Origin: Lagopus muta
Lineage: Eukaryota > Chordata > Aves > Galliformes > Phasianidae
Reading direction: 5' to 3'
Assembly: GCF_023343835.1 (NCBI RefSeq)
Contig: NC_064444.1
Location: forward strand, 19,009,219 to 19,073,218
Length of the DNA: 64,000 nt
Under the pieces are notes generated by a model. That model was not told where the DNA came from, ran no database searches, and saw nothing but the letters and a program-made list of their open reading frames with translations. Shown here in pieces: positions 10,311-43,600 of the stretch. A program made the position numbers and the translations under genes. Positions within the stretch are counted from its first letter, which is position 1. Every line of letters starts with the position of its first letter.

Positions 10311-11206
10311 CCCGGCGCTGCTTCGTGCCCGGTGAGGCGATAACAGCCCCGGTCGCGGTAGGGGCTTGCGGTGTGACCGCCCGTGCTGGGCATTGCGACC
10401 TGCGGGAGTGCTGGGCAGTGCATCGGGCTGTGGGGCAGCCCGGGCAGAATGGTTCTTCTTCCTTTATCTTCTCACGGCCTTTCCACTGTATGTTGCTGGT
10501 TCAGGATTGCATCGCAGTGTTTCTTGAATTCCACCTTGGAACAGGACAGGAAGAGGCTGCTCCTCCACGTGAAAAACATTTTCCACATTGTTCTTTAATT
10601 TCTCACTGTTACGCAAACCCAGCCCGTTTTCTCAGGTGCCCTGTTGTGTTAGCCATGGTCCTGCTCAGGAAAGCCTGAAAGCCTCCTTTCATAACAATAA
10701 TCTCTTTCAAGCCTAGGAACTAAAAATTTGCTTGCTGTGATGGTATTTCTTGTCCTTGCCAGCTGCAGGAATAGACGTTCAGCCTGCTGCTCTTTGTGTC
10801 AAATTACATGCCAGAGCATTATCTACACAGTCTGTGTTCCTGAGTAGAGACAACCCACCACCATGCTTCCTGAAGCACCCATGGACAGTTTCTATCATGC
10901 TTCATTTTGCTTTTATTTTTTCCTTGCATATGCCTTGCATGTCAGTCGTTTTTATTCCGCTTTTGTGAAGGGCAGTAGAGTTCAGTTGTCCCTGTTATCT
11001 GCTCTACTGCCAAGTTAATACTTGAGTATCTCAGAGATACCTGGTGTGAACCAGGAAGAGACTCAAGTGTTCTTGAAAAGTTATTAAATGAAACTGTTTC
11101 CTTATTCTTTCTAAGGCTAACTGCTGAAGGAATCTGCCTTTTGGGCTTTTTCAGGCTCTGCATTTTACATAAATGTGGATCTAACTATTTGCTGTGTTGC
11201 CTTGCA
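10274..11206 (+). other. MBTPS1 leader intron
   Basis: This runs from the 10273 donor to the polypyrimidine tract and CAG at 11206. No repeat or second gene is recognised. Short open frames on both strands have no family resemblance. Confidence 0.55.
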
Positions 11207-11534
11207 GGTCAGCTTGTAAACCACTTAGCTAATTCTTCTAGGGAGTTAACTTTGCTCTCTGAAATGGAGTACAGGACTCAGCTACCATATCGTGAGTGAC
11301 CGAATCATTTAATACAAAATGGAGAAGAAACGTAGAAAGAAATGAGCCTGTTTATTAGGCTTTACCTCAAAAGACAATGAAATCTGTACTTGCTTCAGAC
11401 ACAGCTTTAAGAATATCCAGTTGAACGGCACAGTGAAATCAACGTTTTCTGAAACAAAAATGAACTAGTTTATAAAGAAGAGTGTGAATTGAATATATGG
11501 AATTCTTGGAATGAAACCATTTTCTTCTATGACC

Positions 11535-34614
<23,080 letters not shown>

Positions 34615-35232
34615 AAGCTCTCGCCTGCCAAAGATGACCTCCTGTCACTGGTTGCTTTCCTGGATGGTTGATGGCTCCCGGCACAGGTGCAGCAAACGTG
34701 GTGATCATACTGGCGATGTACATCTGACATCATCTCACACTCTTTGGCTTCTGGAGAGAAAAAAAGGACCTCAGCTGATCATCTGTACATAAACTGCAGT
34801 TTAAGCAGCCATGCCCACCAAAGACTCAAACGCTGTTGAACAGGCTGCTTCGTCACTGCATATCCCACGAGGGGGAAAATGGACCTTTTTTTGTAAGCTG
34901 ACCAAACTAAAATTTATTTGTTTAGAGGCTATTTTCTATATTTATTGTTGGGGAGGGCGGGGGGGAAAGTCACTTTAAGGACCTCTGCTAAGGAAACACA
35001 AGTGCATTTTTTGGATAGGATGCAATTTTCTAGAATGGTTTAACGCTGAAGAGTGTAACTTACTTCATCGAAAGAGGGAGGGGGCAGGAGAGACTAGTAC
35101 AAATCAGTTTGACATAGTTCTGCAGTCTATTTTTATAAAGCCAACTACTATGATGTTTTGTAATTTTTGGTCATGATTTCACCATTGTTGGTGAAGCAGA
35201 TTTTCAATAAATACGTTATCTCTATGAAGCTC
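34615..35232 (+). other. MBTPS1 3' UTR
   Basis: About 600 bases from the TGA to AATAAA at 35206-35211, with a G-rich run near 34950 and an AT-rich end. The length suits a constitutively expressed transcript. Confidence 0.8.
35206..35211 (+). terminator. MBTPS1 poly(A) signal AATAAA
   Basis: Canonical hexamer preceded by an AT-rich stretch; no better signal occurs between the stop codon and the next gene. Confidence 0.8.
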
Positions 35233-35639
35233 AGACAGAGTGCTGCACGGCTGTCTTCCTGCTGCCTGTCAGAGAGCAGATCGTTGAATAGTGAAAATTT
35301 TCACTCCTTCCCTTCTGTCCCCTCTGTCTTTGTCCTTAAAACGAATATGCACCAGGGTGCTGGGGACTTTGACAGTCTGAAACAAGGTTTATTCACACCT
35401 TTGTACCTCTGATGGCAGTTAGACAAAGGTAACTGTGCAAAAGACAGCTTTGCTATCATAGATGGAGAGGAGGGCACCTGCAAAGAGGCCCAGCAGTGGG
35501 TGAAGCTGCCAGCCCAGCATGTGGCTCAGCCTGGGGGCTGAGGTGCCGCAGGAAGTGGGAGAAGGGGGAAAGAATGCCAGCTAGGGAGCACCAAGGCCTG
35601 CAGGAACCCCACACGGGGCTGCTGTGCTAGTGTGGGAGG

Positions 35640-36060
35640 TGGGCTGTGAATCTCTTTGATTTGCCAGGAGGAGGGAGCCTGGAAAGCTTTGGTGCCTCTG
35701 CTTTGGCACTAATGAGGAGGCTCGCTCCTCTCATCGCAGCGCTAATGAGAGATTACAGCCCCTGCGCAGCCTTGAGACCAGAGTCAAGTTGCATCAAAGC
35801 CCCAGTCCAAATTAAGAGCCTTTCCCAGTGGCTGGTATTTTACAGCCCAGTGGCCAATTTCTAGATCATAGAGGCCAATTATTCCCGAAGCCTTTGGTGT
35901 GCAACTAATGAAGGTCTGGAAGACCCTTTCAAATGGTTCTAAGCCCTGTAGGCAGCTGAGATGTAATGGAGGTGGCAGGCACAATTAGCCATCTATAATT
36001 CCTCCTAGCAGCTGATTAAAGTCTCTTTATCCATCTTACCGAGATCAGAAGGCCACATAC
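35640..36060. promoter_or_regulatory. Candidate cis-regulatory region upstream of SLC38A8
   Basis: Between the MBTPS1 poly(A) site and SLC38A8 exon 1 lies unique-looking sequence with many homeodomain-type cores (CTAATGAG, GCTAATGAGAGATTA, ACTAATGAAGG, CAATTAGCC, CTGATTAAAG). The cores are spaced tens of bases apart. SLC38A8 is known to be expressed in retina, where CRX/OTX and VSX/RAX factors bind such sites. No coding potential is seen. Function is inferred from motif density and position only. Confidence 0.4.
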
Positions 36061-36411
36061 TTGGGAAATCAAAAATGCATTAGGGGCTGTCAGCTGGTGC
36101 TGGGGACCCTGCGCTTGGAGCCTGTAGCTGGTGCCACGTTTCGATCTTGCGGGAGCGTTTGCACCAAGCCACGGCGTGTCCACCCCCTTCAGGGGGGACA
36201 GGCCCCTTGTCCCAGGGTCCCCAGCCTGGAGGCGATGCCCGTTTACTTGGGTGGTCTTGGGGGAGTCCCTTCATGGTACCTCCCTGCCAGCCCCGTGGAG
36301 GCGGGGGTCAGAGCCCCACTCCCGCCCCTACAGGGACCGCTGGAGGGGGACGGAGTGGAACACACTTCTCTGGCCCAGCCCCAGCCCAGTCCCCTCCTAG
36401 GCCGTTGGGAG

Positions 36412-39400
36412 ATGGAGGGGGATGAGGGCCAACCACTGCTGGGGCTGCGGAACACGGGCAGCACTGGGCTCTCCTCTGCTGGTGCCGTCTTCATCATGCT
36501 CAAGTCTGCGCTGGGTGCCGGGCTGCTCAGCTTCCCCTGGGCATTCAGCAAGGCTGGGGGTGCCGTGCCTGCCATCCTGGTGGAGCTGGTAAGAGAATGG
36601 GGGCTGCCCTCGGGGATGGGGATGGACAAGGATGGGGGAGAAGGGTGGGGATGAGGACAGGGACACTGCAGTGCTGGCAGAGCCTGTTTGTGTCTGCTGG
36701 GATGTTGGTGCCCGAAAGGAAGCTGAGGTTGTGGCAGAAGTGGGATCAGGCTAAAACAGAGGTTCAGCTTTTCACACCACGTTTGTCACTGGAGCTCTGG
36801 GACCCTTCCTGCTGCAAGGTGTGCAGAACCCACGCCAGGACAAAGGAAACTGCTGCCACCCTTTGCACCTCTTACACCAAAGTCAATTTGTGCCTCAACC
36901 TAAAGCACAATTTCGTCGTTGGTCCCCTGTGTATCCTGAAAACCTCAATCCAACCCCCAAGGACCACACAGAACCGTTTCTTCCCCGCCTTCCCCCTTCT
37001 CTCTGAGGCCGCTGCCAAGAGGATGGGTCGGCACTGGGGCTGACCCGAACCCCCCTGCGTGTCCCCACGAGGGGCCGGGTGCTCCCGCTGTGTCCCGCAG
37101 GGCTCGCTGGTGTTCCTGGTGAGCGGGCTGGCGGTGCTGGGCTACGCGGCGGCGCTCAGCGCCCAGCCCACCTACCAAGGCGTGGTGCGGGCGGTGTGCG
37201 GCCCGGCGGCGGGGAGACTCTGCGAGCTCTGCTTCCTTCTCAACCTCTTCATGATCGCCGTGGCTCTGCTGAGGGTGGTGGGCGACCAGCTGGAGAAACG
37301 TGAGCTGCTGGGGGCTGAGGGCAGGCAGGCGCCGCCCGCGGCGCTGGGTGCAGCTGTGTCCCCGCAGTGTGCGACTCGCTGTACCCGCCCGGCGCGCTGA
37401 GCGAGGGCTCCCCGTGGTTCGTGGATCAGCGCTTCACCCTCCCGGCGCTCTGTGCCCTGGTCATCTTCCCGCTGTCCGTGCCCAGGGAAATTGGCTTCCA
37501 GAAGTACTCCAGGTACGGCCGCGTTGCCCCGTGCCTGCAGCCGCCCCGTGCTGGGGTGGCAGCCCGCGGGTCCCCCGGGGCCCTGTTCCGTGCCCGCCCC
37601 CCATCTCTCCGTCCCCGCAGCATCCTGGGCACGCTGGCCGCCTGCTACCTCACGCTGGTCATCGTCCTTAAGTACCACCTGCAGGGTGGGAGTCTGGGAC
37701 TCCCGCAGGCTGCCCGACCCCCCAGGTAAGGCAGCGCCATAGTCCCCCTGACCCACCCCAGCGGTGGCAGCAGCCCCCAGCCCTCCCAAGCTGGCAGGTG
37801 GGAGGTTCTGCAGAGGGATGGCTGATACTACCGAGGTCCCCTCTGCTGCCGGCACCTGGTGTTCTTTGCTCTTCCTTCCCATCGTGTTGCAGGGCCTCCT
37901 CCTGGGCCTCCATGTTCAGCGTCATCCCCACCATCTGCTTTGGGTTCCAGGTATGTCCCCACCCGTAGGGTGCAGTTGGGATGGGTTCCCTCTGGGGACC
38001 TGCAGGCAGGTGTCCCTGGGAGCACCGCTGTGGGCTGCAGCAGGAGGGGAGGTGGCCATGCTGTCCCCCTGCAGTGCCACGAGGCCTGCGTGGCCATCTA
38101 CAGCAGCATGCGCAACCAGAGCTTCTCCCACTGGGTGGCCATCTCCACGCTCTCCATGCTCATCTGCCTCCTCATCTACTCCCTCACTGGTAACCCCAGC
38201 ACCGCCGCTTCCTTTCCTGGGGGTCTGTGGATCCGCTCTCCTTCCTGCTGCTGTGCCCCACTCCTGCTGGTGGCACGGGGCACTGTTATCCCCACCCTGA
38301 TGACAGTCCATGGCCACCTCCCTGCCCGCAGGGCTCTATGGCTACCTGACCTTTGGCGAGGACGTGGCCCCCGACGTCTTGATGTCCTACCCCGGGAACG
38401 ACCCTGTTGTCATCGTTGCCCGCCTGCTCTTTGGTGTCTCCATCGTCACCATCTACCCCATTGTGGTGCTGCTGGGACGGTGAGTGGGCATTACTGGGCC
38501 ATCCCTATCCCCTCGGTCCCTCCCACGTCTCCCCGCTCCCTAAGCTGTCCCCACCACTCAGGTCGGTGGTGCAGGACCTGTGGGCACACCCCAAGCTCAG
38601 GGCTACGCTTGTGTCTGAGAGGCACGAGCGGCAGAGCAGGGTGGCACTGACCATCTCATGGATGGCTGCCACACTCGCCATTGCCTTGTTTGTCCCTGAC
38701 ATCGGCAAGGTCATCGAGCTCATCGGCGGCATCAGTGCTTTCTTCATCTTCATCTTCCCAGGCAGGCACAGGGAGGGGGAGGGATGGGAGGCTGTGGGGC
38801 CTTTTTGGTCTTGCTGCTGGCTCTGTACCCACAAGGTTGGAGCTGAGCACCTGTGCTGGTGGCAGGGCTGTGCCTGGTGTGCATGACGGGGACACAAGCC
38901 ATTGGGGCACCCAAAAAGTGAGTGCAGGCTTGGGGGTGGGACAGGGCACAGGGTCTCCCTGGTTGATGGTTGGGGTACAGGGACCCCATGGGAATATAGG
39001 TGATGGGGTGGGAACCCTATGGGGAAGGAGGGAGGGGAATTTGGGGCAGCACTTAATGTGGGACGTGGGGGCTGTGATGGGTTGGAGGAGTTGGTGTGAG
39101 GGCATTGCCCAGGTATAAGGAGGGCATTGAGGGTGTGCTCAGGTGTAAGGGTTATGCACGGGCATCGTGGGTGTGCCTGGGTGTCAGAGTTGCCAGTGTA
39201 CCAGGGATACGCCCAGGACTTGGAGAGATGCAAGCACAGTAGAGATGGGCTCAGGTATCAGGGATGTATCCAGGTGTCAGAGCTGTGCTCATACACTGAG
39301 AAGGTGTCCACTAATCACGGATGTGTCCATACATCAGGGATGTGTTGTGGTTTCAGGGATGTGCTCATCTTATCAGGGGATGTCCCATGTGCCAGGGATG

Positions 39401-39971
39401 TGCCTGCAGGGGTGACTGGGAGGGAAGGTGGGCCCATGGAGCTGGGACCCCACAGCCCCAGGGTTTGGGTTGGAGATGCTGGGGGCCAGAGGGACTTGGT
39501 GCTTAATGAAGGGTGGCCCTTCGGTACTCGCTGGGCACTGTGCCCCCATCGCTGTGCTTGGGGCAGTTTGGGGAGATGACCCCCACCCACCCCGTTCTGT
39601 GCTCCTTGCCCACCTGGTGCTGGTGACCTCATGATGGAGCAGCAGCGCAACCTGGGGGTAAGTGTCACTCCTGGGGTGCTCAGGGTGGCACCAGTAGCCA
39701 CTGAGTCTGCCCTGGTGGCAGTGTAGTGAGGGCACATCCCATGGGGTGGCAGCCAGGCTTCTGACCAGGCATTATGTGTCACCGCACAGGAGCTGGAGCA
39801 GCATGGGACCCTGCGAAGACTGATCCCTGCTGAAGCGGGGGCTGTGTCCCACATCTCAACTCGTGTCTCTGCAGGGCTGTGCTCATCACCTGGGGTGTCG
39901 TCTCTGTGCTGGGGGGCACCTTCGTGTGCGGGCAGAGCGCTGCCCTGGCTGTGATGGGGCTGCTGCATTGA
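36412..39971 (+). CDS. SLC38A8: SLC38A8, sodium-coupled neutral amino acid transporter 8 (SNAT8)
   Basis: There are ten coding exons: 36412-36588, 37101-37299, 37368-37512, 37621-37725, 37893-37950, 38075-38189, 38332-38479, 38562-38761, 38866-38917, 39875-39971 (TGA). All phases agree, summing to 432 codons with the stop: 431 residues against 435 in human. It is an AAAP-family plasma-membrane carrier moving glutamine and other neutral amino acids with sodium; human loss causes foveal hypoplasia. TM1 carries [19 protein letters not shown]; further hydrophobic spans include [34 protein letters not shown] and [12 protein letters not shown], in line with about 11 spans. The start ATG at 36412 has G at -3 and +4 and aligns with human; an in-frame ATG at 36235 would add 59 unlikely residues. 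Exons 2-4 are very CpG-rich. The exon 8 donor is GC. Confidence 0.96.
38562..38917 (+). other. SLC38A8: SLC38A8 exons 8-9 around a GC-AG intron
   Basis: Exon 8 encodes through IFIFPG and must end after the first base of the Gly codon (38761) to join exon 9 at 38866, which gives GLCLVC as in human. The bases after 38761 are GCAGGC, so the donor is GC rather than GT. No in-phase GT donor occurs nearby. The acceptor is a normal GGCAG. Confidence 0.8.
38918..39874 (+). other. SLC38A8 intron 9, GC-rich, with degenerate tandem repeat
   Basis: This is the largest intron of the gene, with donor GTGAGT and acceptor CTGCAG. The first third is G-rich. From about 39115 to 39415 a short phrase recurs. 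The rest shows nothing recognisable. Confidence 0.85.
39115..39415 (+). repeat. Degenerate minisatellite in SLC38A8 intron 9
   Basis: The phrases 'caggtgtcag', 'caggtatcagggatgt', 'catcagggatgtgt', 'tttcagggatgtgctc' and 'gccagggatgtgcc' recur every 20-30 bases with substitutions and spacer changes, giving roughly a dozen poor copies. The unit core is about (T)CAGGGATGTG. Confidence 0.65.
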
Positions 39972-40055
39972 GGGGATGTGTAGCCCCATGTCCTCCCACA
40001 TTCCCCCACCATCCTATCCCAGACACAGCCACACTGCAGCTGGCTCCCATCATGG

Positions 40056-40061
40056 TTTATT
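40056..40061 (-). terminator. NECAB2 poly(A) signal AATAAA (minus strand)
   Basis: The plus strand reads TTTATT, so the hexamer is AATAAA on the NECAB2 strand, about 540 bases after the NECAB2 stop codon. It lies upstream, in plus coordinates, of the SLC38A8 signal, so the two transcripts cross. Confidence 0.75.
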
Positions 40062-40091
40062 CAGTATTATCAATTCTGTTGTTCTATCATT

Positions 40092-40097
40092 AATAAA
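40092..40097 (+). terminator. SLC38A8 poly(A) signal AATAAA
   Basis: Canonical hexamer 121 bases after the TGA, in an AT-rich pocket inside otherwise GC-rich DNA. Confidence 0.8.
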
Positions 40098-40601
40098 CAC
40101 TTGGGTAGAGGGGAGGACACCTTGTGAGGCCCTGTCATTCCCCCATGGGGCTGGGCAAGATGGGGCAGAGTGTGCACAGACAGACAGACAGGCACACACA
40201 GACTTACAGACCCTGGGACTGGGGGATCAGCCACCCTCGGGCCTGCGAGGCACCTACCTCCACCCCACTGGGGCCCCAAGTGCCCTGCAGATCTCCATCC
40301 CTCTTCCCTCCCTTGTGCTGGATCTACCCATCAGAGACCCCAGTACACACCTCCTGCATACTGAGGGGTCTGCTCCCACCATATCCACCTCATCACCACC
40401 CCCTCCCAGGCCACAAAGAGCCAACCCCATGTAGGGAGAGGTGCCCCAGGAGTGGGGCAGCTCAGGGTGAGGTGCTGCTGATGGGGGACAAGGGGAGTTC
40501 CTTTGCTGCAGACAGGTGACAATCACACTCCCCTCTGGCCAACACAATGCGGGGGACAGTGCCTGGCAGGGGGTGGGGGGCGCAGCCAGGTCCCTGCACG
40601 G

Positions 40602-43600
40602 TCAATCTTGGCTCAGGGTGCACCAGGCAGCTGCAGGGGAAATCACTTGGAGTCACCCAGTGTCACCCCAGCACACATCCCTTCAGCTCCACCACTCACT
40701 GTGCTCCCACTGCCGAGGGGTTGCTTGTGCCCCCACCCCGGGTCCTACCTGGCACAGCCACAGTGGAGATGGTCTCAGGCTGGCTCAGCGCATCCACCTT
40801 GACATGCTGGAAGCCCTTGCAGGTGGCACTCTGCAGGTGCCTGCGGTGTGTTACAGCCCAGAATCACCATCCTGTCTGCCCCAAATCATCCCACACTCTG
40901 AGGGAAAGAAGCCAGATCTCTGCTCCCTGTGCCCTCCCCCATGCCCCCCATCCCTTCACCACCCAACCCCACTTGTCCATCCAGCCTGCCTGAACCCTGC
41001 AGACACAAGGGACCCCCACTCCTGCCACCAGAAAGGGGACAGCAGACCCTCCCCACATGTCCGAGGCAACAGCTCAGCCAAGCCCTGCTCTCACCCCACC
41101 AAGCTTCTCCAATCCCCCCAGCTGGCAGCTTCCTACCCATCCCACTCTACCTCTTCCAGTCCTCCTCGGTCTCCCAAAACTCATAGACGATGAAGGTGAC
41201 TCCGTCGGGCAGCTTGACTGCAGTGACACTGGCAGTGGTGGGGTGAGAATGAGCCGTTGTGGGCATCCCTGGGCCCCACGGCCTTCCCCATGGGGGCACC
41301 CCCAGTTGTTGTCCTTGCAGCCACTGAGGGTGCCCCCAGTTCCCAGCACCCCAACCTCCCGCTGACTCCATCCCCTGTGCCCCCCCGGTACGCACTGGAA
41401 GCAGTCCCGCTCCCCAGCCACGCTCTTCAGGTACTGCTTCAGGGAGCTGCAGAACTCGCCCAAGTGCTTGTGTGACACCGTCATCTCATCCCGCACCAGG
41501 AGCAGGTACTGGGGTGAGAGCAGCATGTGAGACCTGATGTGTGCAACATCCCATCCAGGGACATCGTGCGGGGCACCACGGGGTGATGATGGTGGCAGAG
41601 CCACATGCTCACCGTGCAAGCTGTGCTCTCGCTGTCCGAAAGCCGCTGGTGCAGGTCAAACCAGAGAGTCTGCAAAGGGGAAAGGGAGGATGGGGCAGCG
41701 TGTCCCTCTGGGTGTCCAGTGCTTGGGGACAGCCACTGAGAGAGCCCTGGTGAAGGAGGAGCGTTGCAGTGGTCTGGGGGCAGCGGTGCCCCATAAGGGG
41801 GGAGGGGAATGGAGTCACCTCCTGCCCTGGATACACTGGAAGCTTGAAGAAGCCCAGCCTGTGCCCATGGGAAGCACCAGATGTGAGCTGATATCTGGGG
41901 ACGCATGGCATAATGGAGACCTTGGTGAAGCATAGGCCAGGGACTTGGCACATGACCCCACATCACTCCATCTGCCCTAGAATGGCCCCAAACTGCCAAC
42001 ACTGCATTTCTCCCAAGAGAAATCATTGTTCCACACTCTTCTGCCTTGAAAGCGTTTGGCAAACGTCAAGGGTTTTGGAAACTCCTCCGGCACCTCAGTA
42101 TTCCCTCTGCCTGTCCCTAGATGGAGTAACGCTGCCTCTGTGAGAGGCTTCAACTCCTTCATCTATAGGAACATGAAGTTTAAGCAAAGCACTCTTGCCA
42201 ATGGTGGAGGTGGCCAGGGTGATGCTGGGCAAGCGCAGTCCCTACCTTGTCCTCCAGCCTGCCAATGAGTGCGGCCAGCCTGCCGATCTGCCCCTCCAGC
42301 CCGTCCTGCCTGGGCTCGGGAGCACCTGCGGGAACACAGAGTAAAAGGCGCCCGTGGGCATGCACCCAGCACCTGCAATGTGCTGCCGCGGGCTGCTGGG
42401 GCAGCAGCAGCTCTGTCCACTCACCGCTCTGGCTGCTCTTCCCGGGGCCCTGGGGCACGATGCGGCCGGGGGCTGCGTAGCTGGGCACAGGACTGCCATG
42501 CCAGGCCTCCGTCAGCGTCAGGCCGGCTGGGCCAGGGCACTGCCTGCAAGGAAGTGGGTGCTGGAGATGGGCCAGGCACCGATGGGTAGATGTTTCACAG
42601 CCCTCTGATTCTCTGCTTTTTAGGCCACCCCTGATGCAAGAGATCAGTTTTTTTGTGGTTCCTCCCCCCCTCCCTCCCCCAGTGATTTTCACCATGAGAA
42701 AAAAGCTCCAATGCCCTTCATGATGAGCAAGGTCCACACACCAGCAAAAAACAACGGACAGTGGGGACTTTCAGCAGCTCTGTTTGTCACTTCCTTCTCC
42801 CCACCAGCCCGTGCTATTCCCATCTGCTCTGCACCACGCCTTGCTGAGCCTTCCACAATGGGAGATGAAGCCAACAGACGCTCAGAGCACTCCTCCCAGT
42901 ACAGTCCGGGGACACCACAGCACCACAGCACCCGTGGCCCTCTCAGTTTGTGTATGTCAGAGCCGCTCGGTCAGCATCCCATAGCGCCCCCAGGTGGGGC
43001 TGTTTGGGCAATCCTGCAGGAACCCGTTGGTATTTCAGCCCTGGCTGAGATGAATCTTGAAGCAATCTCCTCCACCTTCCTCAGGCTTTCCCCTGAGGAT
43101 GGGGAACAGTGATGGGGATGAATAGTGATGTGATGGGGGAGTGGGAATGGGGTGGGATGGAGATGGAGATGGAGACATCGTGGGCTGTCCCAGCACATCC
43201 CAGACACAGCCACCAGGTCCCAAGGGTGGCTTTGCTCAGAGGAAAGTCCCGAGAGCTCCTGGGGAAGCTGGGAAAGACAGCTGCTCCACCAGTTCCTCTT
43301 ACAGGGCCATGAGCCCCTGTAAAAGTCCCTCATAATGAGACCAGCTGAGAAGCATGGGCGGAGGGGAGAGGCAGTGGCTGACCTGGAGGGGTTGGTCTGC
43401 TCATCAATGGCATCCACGGCGCTCTCCACCGAGCTCAGCAGTGACTGGGTCTGGTTGGCCGTCTCCTTCAGCAGGAAGCGGGTGACAAACTGGTCCACAT
43501 TGCTGCCGCTTTCATACACCTGTGTGCAGGAACAGCGCAGTGATGTTCAGCTGGGTCTGGTGGGAATCACTGATAAACTAACACATGTGAGGTAATGAAA

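Larger units (their letters stand above)
39972..40115 (+). other. SLC38A8 3' UTR (overlaps NECAB2 3' UTR on the other strand)
   Basis: A short UTR runs from the TGA to the AATAAA at 40092-40097; cleavage is expected near 40107-40120. It passes over the minus-strand poly(A) signal of NECAB2. Confidence 0.75.
40036..40601 (-). other. NECAB2 3' UTR
   Basis: GC-rich sequence between the stop codon and the minus-strand AATAAA at 40056-40061. Its far end lies under the SLC38A8 3' UTR. A short run of GACA repeats lies near 40180-40200. Confidence 0.7.

Noticed and set aside
36061-36411. Amino-terminal extension of SLC38A8 exon 1
   Set aside because: The frame is open upstream of 36412, but human and bird proteins align from the ATG at 36412, which has a good start context.
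37172-37882. 236-codon minus frame opposite SLC38A8
   Set aside because: It is an antisense shadow of CpG-rich exons 2-5 and crosses several well supported splice sites.
38505-39233. 242-codon minus frame opposite SLC38A8 exons 8-9
   Set aside because: Antisense to coding exons and GC-rich intron; low-complexity Pro/Ser/His composition with no domain.
39315-40001. 228-codon minus frame near the SLC38A8 end
   Set aside because: It runs through the intron 9 minisatellite and opposite the last exon; composition only.
40516-41193. 225-codon plus frame over the NECAB2 3' end
   Set aside because: Antisense shadow of three supported NECAB2 exons.
41481-42062. 193-codon minus frame in NECAB2
   Set aside because: Only the short piece 41613-41669 is a true exon; the rest is intron read-through.
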